Assembly: GCA_016743925.1 (NCBI GenBank) | Contig: JADGFH010000068.1 | Coordinates: 1-13,784, forward strand | DNA: 13,784 nt | Reading direction: 5' to 3' | Origin: Labilibaculum sp. | GTDB taxonomy: Bacteria > Bacteroidota > Bacteroidia > Bacteroidales > Marinifilaceae | Shown here: piece by piece, positions 9,301 through 13,784 of the stretch | Layout of the letters: every line of letters starts with the position of its first letter | Numbering within the stretch: the stretch's first letter is position 1 | Notes under the pieces: generated by a model | What the model saw: the letters and a program-made list of their open reading frames with translations, nothing else | Databases searched by the model: none | Told to the model about the DNA's origin: nothing | Translations under genes and position numbers: made by a program

Positions 9301-10587
9301 AATTTTCCTTGATTCCAAATTAAAAGTAAAAAGACCAAGTGCTGTACCTACCCAAATCATACTATCTTGAGTTTGAATAATTGTATTTACTTCCTGCAAT
9401 TCAGGAATAATTACATTCAATTTATCATAACTATGGTAATCGAAATTATCTTTTTCAAAAGATACCTTAACAATTCCATTACGACGAGTCCCAGTCCATA
9501 AAACACCCGATTTATCCATATATAGGCATCGAATCCAGTTATCGGTTAGGGTAGCTAAATCTTCGGGGATGTTTTGATATCTCTTATAAACTGTAGTATC
9601 TGCCCCAAACTCTTGCACCTTTTCAGGAGACAAAATTTCAGTCAAACCCTCATTGTATGCTCCCAACCATAAGGCTCCTCCAGTTCCCTTACAGATTGCA
9701 TTGATCCAATTTCCGCTCTTATTCCTATTCAAACGACTAGAAAATGTCTTGTTCCGGTGATCGTATTTTACCAATCCGGCTCCGGTGGATACCAACCATA
9801 ATGCCCCAGAATTATCTTCTACCATACTGTTAATAACTCCCCCACTATACTCTCCGTGGCAAATAAGTCTTGCCCCAGAACCGTCAATAATAAGCTGATC
9901 CAGTTTCCCTTCTTCATACCCAATCCAAAGTGCCCCTGATTTATCCTGATAAATACAGTTGATACTATTTCCCGATAATGCATTTGAATCACTGGCGCCT
10001 TTCTTAAAATGAACAAAATTTGATTTCCGGATATCAACGGCACCAGTTTCTGTATCGAAAACAGGAAATATCCTGTCCAAACCATTTCGAGTTGCCACCC
10101 ATATGCCTCCCCACTTGCATACAGAAAGTGATGAAACATTGTTATGGCATAAAAATTTGGAGTTATCCCTAAGGTGATAAAAGCAGGTGAATTTTTCCGT
10201 TCGGAAATCAAAAAAGTTTAGTCCCCGATTGGTTCCTACCCATATCCCATTGTTTGAAGGATCTTCACATATGGTATTTACATAATCATGACTAATGCTG
10301 GTTGAATCAGAAGAATTGAAGTGGTATTTTATAAAATTAAAGCCATCGTAGCGATTAAGGCCATCCTTGGTACCAATCCAGATAAATCCACGACTATCCT
10401 GAATAATGCAATTCACAAAATAACTGGAAAGTCCATTCTCAACAGAGATATTCTCAAAATCAAGCTTTGTTTGCTGGGATATTCCCATATATGGAAGAAA
10501 AGTAAGGAACAGCAAAAACAAAACTCTAGTAGTCATTTTACCATCGGTTCCAATCTTTTCAATGCGGGAAAACAAGTTATTTTTCAT
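6358..10587 (-). CDS. Hybrid two-component system (HTCS): periplasmic propeller sensor, histidine kinase, receiver and AraC output
   Basis: This is a single-chain regulator of 1409 residues from the ATG at 10587. After a signal sequence (MTTRVLFLLFLTF..., from about residue 18) come many Reg_prop beta-propeller repeats (G-x-I-W-I-G-T-x-x-G-L-x-x-Y-D type, about 40-740), a Y_Y_Y domain (about 755-840) and a membrane helix (about 841-862). The kinase follows with H-box N-I-S-H-E-F-R-T-P-L (His897), N-box N-L-L-S-N-A-F-K-F-T-P and D-N-G-K-G-I-P. The receiver has its phospho-acceptor Asp1207 in L-I-I-S-D-V-M-M, and an AraC HTH fills about 1310-1409. All expected catalytic residues are present. 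HTCSs bind an oligosaccharide in the periplasm and activate their PUL, so this one probably controls susCD. The frame is open to a TTG at 10617, but a candidate promoter at 10664-10631 would leave that codon almost no leader. ATG 10536 is a third possible start. Confidence 0.95.
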   Translation of the reverse strand: MKNNLFSRIEKIGTDGKMTTRVLFLLFLTFLPYMGISQQTKLDFENISVENGLSSYFVNCIIQDSRGFIWIGTKDGLNRYDGFNFIKYHFNSSDSTSISHDYVNTICEDPSNNGIWVGTNRGLNFFDFRTEKFTCFYHLRDNSKFLCHNNVSSLSVCKWGGIWVATRNGLDRIFPVFDTETGAVDIRKSNFVHFKKGASDSNALSGNSINCIYQDKSGALWIGYEEGKLDQLIIDGSGARLICHGEYSGGVINSMVEDNSGALWLVSTGAGLVKYDHRNKTFSSRLNRNKSGNWINAICKGTGGALWLGAYNEGLTEILSPEKVQEFGADTTVYKRYQNIPEDLATLTDNWIRCLYMDKSGVLWTGTRRNGIVKVSFEKDNFDYHSYDKLNVIIPELQEVNTIIQTQDSMIWVGTALGLFTFNLESRKIENHNQVKEGKQVSPIFVFSMCEDKNNNIWVGTYGNGIYRYNIRKKKYSNFRKCEFNGLSSNQITSINSLRSGDLVIGTSSGGVDQIKANDLDKKKIEITPFLPDILPEHEKFTLRSKLVLEDSKGIIWITTVLDGLYKYNPIDNSLKHYPYDEFNPHSISDDHIASICEAKDGTIWIATDKGLDAFDVEKEIFTKYYTNDGLPDNTVIGVETDKNGDVWALTRKWISRLNPISKEMKNFNYHHRVVTGMFANKRICETKDGEFFVGTQRKGFFSFNPDSIIRYPYEPPIVITNLKVSGVTIPIGNMGGQTILSESINHAKQIQLTHDQNNISFIYSALSYVNQEDNKYACQLEGVQDNWQYLGKNRRSINYFNLNSGTYTFKVKASNYDGVWNEDFTSVKIKILPPWWRNWWAYTIYIFVFISLFIAFYRYASNWVTLKNNLKLEKMEKAKMEELNQLKLRFFTNISHEFRTPLTLLLGPLENLISKGSGDALIQKQLDLMHRNGNRLLRLINQLMDFRKVENKQMKLNALELDLVQFIHSIVELFVELAQQHNIELDFATDSEFSMVWVDKDKLDKILFNLLSNAFKFTPDGGKITIGLECHRNQVEISVADNGKGIPSEQQHRIFDRFYQVEQCQAGTGVGLALTKSFVELHHGEISVSSESGKGSCFVVALPLGRQHLGEEEILSLSLFQKDVDHLLPLEISSPEEMKNETFIGNYKAMKKAVNLPLVLIVEDNVSLRTFIRESLEHDFRIAEAGNGREAFDIAVRSIPDLIISDVMMSEMDGIELCEKIKSDDRTSHIPLVLLTALSAVEDIFTGYKSGANEYISKPFNPKLLEMRIKKLIESNRNLKKRFQKEIHLEPKDITIASADEKLLEKIMCVIEENLKNHDFTVEKMGQEIGISRVHLNRKIKALTNQTAVDFIRTIRMKHAAKLLVQKKINVSEIAYMVGFANPISFGRSFKKHFGVSPSEYPSGKDVD

Positions 10588-10630
10588 AGTTGATGATGAA
10601 GTATTCGCGAATGGCAAGTATACAATTACA

Positions 10631-10664
10631 CAAATCTACTGTTTGATAATCAGAAGCGACCAAA
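10631..10664 (-). promoter_or_regulatory. Candidate HTCS promoter
   Basis: On the minus strand TAGATTTG (10638-10631) matches the Bacteroidota -7 box TAnnTTTG exactly, and TTTG (10664-10661) lies 22 bp upstream as the -33 element, close to the usual 19-21 bp. Transcription would begin near 10624. That leaves about 37 nt before ATG 10587 but only about 7 nt before TTG 10617, which favours the ATG start. Confidence 0.55.
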
Positions 10665-10864
10665 ATAAGGTTTTTAAAATTAAAAAAAAACCGATATGAG
10701 ATCACTATGAGTTAAATTTAATGAAGAAACTGATCAATTTAATTTGAATTAACACTCAACTTTTTTTGTTAATGATTTATCATCCTAGATCTTACTCAAA
10801 AAACATTTGCGCTTCCTTTAACCTTATTTAACGATTTTTAATTATTTAGAAGATAGAGATTTCA
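10665..10864. other. AT-rich spacer, nothing recognised
   Basis: This stretch separates the HTCS promoter from the candidate small RNA. It contains A and T tracts (for example nine A at 10681-10689), but I see no ORF, clear hairpin or repeat. Confidence 0.5.
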
Positions 10865-10956
10865 TACATTTGTATCATCCTTTCCGAAAGGATTAGGTTT
10901 TCATAGATTAAAATGGGTTAGATTAAGTCCGGGGTGGTTCCCGGACTTTTCATTTT
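10865..10956 (+). ncRNA. Candidate small RNA with its own promoter box and terminator
   Basis: TACATTTG (10865-10872) is an exact TAnnTTTG -7 box; the -33 element is not clear. A start near 10877-10880 would fall at the base of a hairpin, ATCCTTT-CCG-AAAGGAT (10877-10893). A linker of about 30 nt follows, then a strong hairpin, AAGTCCGGG-GTGGTT-CCCGGACTT (10925-10948), ending in T-rich sequence. AAAATG (10910-10915) and CATTTT (10951-10956) can extend the second stem. The transcript would be about 75-80 nt. The only ATG (10913-10915) is followed at once by GGT TAG, so it does not encode a protein. Both flanking genes are on the minus strand, so it is not a leader of either. I do not recognise the family. 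The alternative is that only the terminator hairpin is real and serves mscL. Confidence 0.5.
10925..10956 (+). terminator. Strong terminator hairpin between the small RNA candidate and mscL
   Basis: A perfect 9-bp stem, AAGTCCGGG / CCCGGACTT, with a 6-nt loop is followed on the plus strand by CTTTTCATTTTCT, then more T at 10963-10968. On the minus strand the hairpin starts 8 bp after the mscL stop, but no T-run follows directly there. It works best for plus-strand transcription and may also stop mscL transcripts. Confidence 0.7.
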
Positions 10957-11262
10957 CTATTGTTTTTTAATTTTCAAGAGTTTCTTTACGACTAAAAAGA
11001 TAATAAAAGACAATATCCCGAAGTGCAATAACGAACTCAAGAAAGGTCCCCAGCCAAATTCAAACATCCAAATCTTCAATGTTGCAGTACTCCATGTTCC
11101 ATCAGGTATTAAAGGATTAAGCAGTGGCATAAACATATTGGAAACAAAAGACTTTACCAGTTCATTAATTGCTTGCCCCATTACGAATGCAACTCCAACC
11201 GATACAATTTGGTACTCTTGTATAAATTCTCCAAACTCTTTCCAAAACGATTCTTTCCACAT
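10957..11262 (-). CDS. mscL: MscL-like large-conductance mechanosensitive channel, short form
   Basis: This 101-residue protein has two membrane helices (about 18-45 and 76-95). Its N-terminal half aligns by eye with MscL: F-x-E-F-I-x-x-Y-x-I-V-S-V-G-V-A-F-V-M-G-Q-A against the classical F-K-E-F-A...V-D-L-A-V-G-V-I-I-G-A-A, followed by V-x-S-F-V-x-x-M-F-M-P-L-L. MscL opens under membrane tension to release solutes after hypo-osmotic shock. Two things are odd. The position matching pore Gly22 of E. coli is Ala, while Gly26 is kept, and the chain ends just after the second helix (K-K-L-L-K-I-K-K-Q), so the C-terminal cytoplasmic helix bundle of the 136-residue E. coli protein is missing. It starts 11 bp after the carrier gene's stop and is probably co-transcribed with it. 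Family assignment is by motif, without a search. Confidence 0.8.
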   Translation of the reverse strand: MWKESFWKEFGEFIQEYQIVSVGVAFVMGQAINELVKSFVSNMFMPLLNPLIPDGTWSTATLKIWMFEFGWGPFLSSLLHFGILSFIIFLVVKKLLKIKKQ

Positions 11263-11273
11263 CTTAACGCTCT

Positions 11274-13496
11274 TTATTCTATAGTTTTCTGACTGTTCGC
11301 ATTAATAAATAGAATATTTCCTATTTCATCGTAGCTTTTAAATAGCTCCACCTTTTCATGTTTTAATGTTTCTCCCCTAAAGCCAATAATGGTTAATCCA
11401 GCCTCCGCAGATTTTTCATTTATTATTTCTTTCGGTGCAACATTTTCTTGCTCCAAAATAATTTCAATATTTGAATTGCTTATTGGCAATCGTCCTGATA
11501 CAACTAATTCATCCAATTGTGTGCGTGTTGCTTCAGCATTTTCTTTTTTGCAGATGTTAAAAATCTTAATATCGGTTTTACGCCAATCTGGATGACCAGC
11601 GATAATAAAACTAAGCAGAATCATCAAGTTTGCATTGTCTGTATCCGAAGATCTAATCCAGACATGGATGTTATTTTTGAAATTAAATTCTCGACGTGAG
11701 CTTCCCAAAATACAGAAATCAAAATTTCCTGCTCGGGCTAAAGCATAATTCTCAATGATTAAATCTAAGCGATTAGGGTTTTCCTTATCGAATTCAAAAA
11801 TTACCATATTATTTTCCATTCCAGCAATTCCAGGTAACTGAATAGCCTGAGCAATTGCTGAAGTATAAGAAGGTGAAATAATGGTATCTACATAAACATG
11901 ATTCTCCATTTTATCGAAACCACTAATTAATTTATCAAGCTCTTCTTGTGATTGTTGGTAAGTCGCTTTAGAATAATATCCTTCTATTCGGTGCAAGTAA
12001 GTCCCAAAACCGTATTTATACGAAATCCAATTCAATAATTTAAAAGCAGTATCTCGTTCAAAAGAATCTTTGGATATACATATTGCACTTGGTCTCCATT
12101 CTCTCATTTTTCTTTTACCACTTTTCTGAAGAAACACCTGCATGTTCCGATTGAGTTGATAAAGAGAATTCAAGAATATCGACTCTAAGCCATTCCTGTG
12201 TTTATGATATTGATTGATCAGCAAATAAATAAGTATCATTACTATTACCGCAGCAAAAGCATACAATGTGTTAATTTTAAACATGACCCAAACAGATGTA
12301 ATAAAACCGACCAAAGACAGTAACCATTTTGATTTGAATGATGGCCGATAACTAGGAGATGAACCAAAATGATTCAGAAAAGAAATCAAACACAATGCAC
12401 CATAAGTTAGCATGAAAAACATCGAAATGATTTCTGCGACTGCATTCACATCACCTAAAATCACAAAAACCAATGCAATAATACAAGTAACCAATGATGC
12501 ATTTATAGGTTCATTGTCTGATGTTCTCCCCTTTGCTAACCACTTGTTTAATGCTCTTGATGGAAAAGAATGATCTATGGATAATGCCTGAAGTGTTCTT
12601 GGAGCAACCATAATAGATCCTAATGCTGACGAAATGGTTGAAGCTGCTAATCCCAAAGGAATTATTAAACTTCCTCCAATGGCAACTTTTGCCATAATTA
12701 ACTGATGCTCCATTAAATCGGCACTACTCACCGATATGGCCAATTTATAAATCACAAAAAAGTAAACGACCATACCTATAAGAGTGGCCGCAGTTGTCCC
12801 TAATGGAATAGATTTAGATGGATTTTTTAAATCTCCTGATAAACCAACACCAGCAGTCATTCCTGTAAAGGCAGGGAATATAATAGCAAAAATCACAAAA
12901 AAGTTATCTGTATTTTTAAAATCAGCATTTGTCAGACTAAAATCAAAAACTGCCGCATAATCGGTAGTTCCAAGGAAAAACATCAAAAGAGACACAAATA
13001 ATATTGCAACAACGAAATACAATGCTTTCACTCCTAAATTCGCTCCTTTTTTAAGAATTAAAAATGATAATAAAAGCATAGCTGGTACACTTACAACCTG
13101 CCTTGGTAATTCATATCCATAAGTAGAGAAGGCCCAATTAAAAACTGGCTCGAAAGCCTCGGTAAATGCAATTACATAAAAGGCAACACTTATGGCCTGC
13201 GAAAAGAATAAGGCAATGCCGATTGTTGCACCAATATTTAATCCAAAAGAACGAGAAATAATAAAATATTCTCCACCTCCTTCAACCCGTTTATTGGTTG
13301 CCAACTCCGAAATAGCTAATGCCGTTGGGATAGTTACCAAATGTCCTAATAGAATAATTAAAACAACACCCCAAAAACCTAAATTACCTACGGCATATCC
13401 AAAACGCAGAAATAATATGGCACCTAAAATTGTTGAAATTGCCGTAAAAAAAACAGGAGCTGTCCCAAATTTCTGACTTTTTGATGTTGATGACAT
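11274..13496 (-). CDS. Cation-chloride-cotransporter-like (SLC12/APC superfamily) membrane carrier
   Basis: This 740-residue protein has about 12 membrane helices in residues 1-428 and a soluble C-terminal domain at 430-740. Helix 1 carries S-T-I-L-G-A-I-L-F-L-R-F-G-Y-A-V-G, close to the SLC12 pattern. E-G-G-G-E-Y-F-I-I-S-R-S-F-G precedes helix 3, and helix 6 reads F-P-A-F-T-G-M-T-A-G-V-G-L-S-G-D-L-K-N-P-S-K-S-I-P, a cation-chloride-cotransporter hallmark. The C-terminal part fits the regulatory domain of that family. Eukaryotic members move Na+, K+ and Cl- together; substrates of bacterial members are less certain, and amino acids remain possible. The mscL-like gene follows after 11 bp, suggesting a role in osmotic or ion balance. 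The ATG at 13496 has no Shine-Dalgarno sequence; a 7-of-8 -7 box lies at 13539-13532 with no -33 element. Confidence 0.87.
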   Translation of the reverse strand: MSSTSKSQKFGTAPVFFTAISTILGAILFLRFGYAVGNLGFWGVVLIILLGHLVTIPTALAISELATNKRVEGGGEYFIISRSFGLNIGATIGIALFFSQAISVAFYVIAFTEAFEPVFNWAFSTYGYELPRQVVSVPAMLLLSFLILKKGANLGVKALYFVVAILFVSLLMFFLGTTDYAAVFDFSLTNADFKNTDNFFVIFAIIFPAFTGMTAGVGLSGDLKNPSKSIPLGTTAATLIGMVVYFFVIYKLAISVSSADLMEHQLIMAKVAIGGSLIIPLGLAASTISSALGSIMVAPRTLQALSIDHSFPSRALNKWLAKGRTSDNEPINASLVTCIIALVFVILGDVNAVAEIISMFFMLTYGALCLISFLNHFGSSPSYRPSFKSKWLLSLVGFITSVWVMFKINTLYAFAAVIVMILIYLLINQYHKHRNGLESIFLNSLYQLNRNMQVFLQKSGKRKMREWRPSAICISKDSFERDTAFKLLNWISYKYGFGTYLHRIEGYYSKATYQQSQEELDKLISGFDKMENHVYVDTIISPSYTSAIAQAIQLPGIAGMENNMVIFEFDKENPNRLDLIIENYALARAGNFDFCILGSSRREFNFKNNIHVWIRSSDTDNANLMILLSFIIAGHPDWRKTDIKIFNICKKENAEATRTQLDELVVSGRLPISNSNIEIILEQENVAPKEIINEKSAEAGLTIIGFRGETLKHEKVELFKSYDEIGNILFINANSQKTIE

Positions 13497-13693
13497 AAAT
13501 TGGCAGATTTAAGTTTGTTTACTAAAAATAACAAAAATTCAATTAGTATAAATAGAAGTTTTCTACCCTTATTCATATTTATGAAGATCCTTTATTCCTC
13601 AAAAAATGCAATTATCAATTGAAATAATCTCAATTTCTGTGTATATTCTCTTCCCTTTTCGATCTAAACATATATGCCTTACAATGTATTAAT
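13497..13693. promoter_or_regulatory. Divergent intergenic region between the carrier and SDR genes
   Basis: This 197-bp AT-rich gap separates two divergently read genes, so promoters for both should lie here. On the minus strand AATTTTTG (13539-13532) is one base off TAnnTTTG. I found no exact box for the plus-strand gene. Confidence 0.35.
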
Positions 13694-13784
13694 ATGAATG
13701 AAAAAACAGTTCTAATTACAGGTGCTTCATCAGGTATTGGAAAAAGTACGGCAGCACTTTTTCTTAGAAAAGGATATACCGTTT
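13694..13784 (+). CDS. Short-chain dehydrogenase/reductase, N-terminal 30 residues; cut by window edge
   Basis: An ATG at 13694 opens MNEKTVLITGASSGIGKSTA and continues to the right edge without a stop. T-G-A-S-S-G-I-G is the TGxxxGxG nucleotide-binding motif of the classical SDR family, at the expected place after the first beta strand. The family uses NAD(P)(H) to oxidise or reduce alcohols and carbonyls, among other reactions. Substrate and subfamily cannot be judged because the catalytic Tyr-x-x-x-Lys lies outside the window. It is read away from the carrier gene. Confidence 0.9.
   Translation, partial: MNEKTVLITGASSGIGKSTAALFLRKGYTV

Noticed and set aside
9819..10211. 130-residue minus-strand open frame inside the HTCS gene
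   Set aside because: It is an overlapping frame within well-supported propeller-repeat coding sequence and has no recognisable domain.
10615..10617. TTG as the HTCS start codon
   Set aside because: The candidate promoter leaves almost no leader for it, and ATG codons at 10587 and 10536 give better starts.
10934..11284. 116-residue plus-strand open frame opposite mscL
   Set aside because: The minus-strand frame encodes a recognisable MscL-like channel, and the plus frame starts inside a terminator hairpin.
1..13784. CRISPR arrays, insertion sequences, phage genes, tRNA or rRNA
   Set aside because: I saw no regular repeat-spacer pattern, transposase or phage coding sequence, or RNA-gene signature on either strand.

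Overview
The window is AT-rich DNA from a member of the Bacteroidota. The evidence is a SusC/SusD pair, a hybrid two-component system (HTCS) that fuses sensor, kinase and AraC-type regulator in one chain, -7 boxes of the form TAnnTTTG, and no Shine-Dalgarno sequence before most starts. The sulfatase, SLC12-like carrier and MscL-like channel suit a marine or saline glycan degrader, perhaps Bacteroidales/Marinilabiliales; that placement is a guess.

Positions 1-10664 hold the upstream end of a polysaccharide utilization locus (PUL) read on the minus strand, in the order HTCS regulator (10587-6358), susC TonB-dependent transporter (5843-2694), susD lipoprotein (2586-796), then an S1-type sulfatase (450 to the left edge, cut off). 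Each unit is punctuated. An intrinsic terminator hairpin spans the HTCS stop codon, and a long hairpin plus T-run follows susD. The 514-bp gap between HTCS and susC holds a cluster of short direct repeats, a 14-bp palindrome beside a weak -7 box, and a nested inverted repeat in the presumed susC leader. Together these look like an HTCS-controlled promoter. The sulfatase suggests a sulfated glycan, but the sugar cannot be named from this window.

Positions about 10865-10956 hold a candidate small RNA on the plus strand: an exact TAnnTTTG box, a hairpin, a single-stranded linker and a GC-rich terminator hairpin, with no ORF. It converges on mscL and is the least explained element in the window.

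Positions 10957-13496 (minus) hold a two-gene unit: a cation-chloride-cotransporter-like carrier followed 11 bp later by a short, divergent MscL-like channel. This may be an osmotic or volume-regulation pair. A divergent short-chain dehydrogenase gene starts at 13694 and runs off the right edge.
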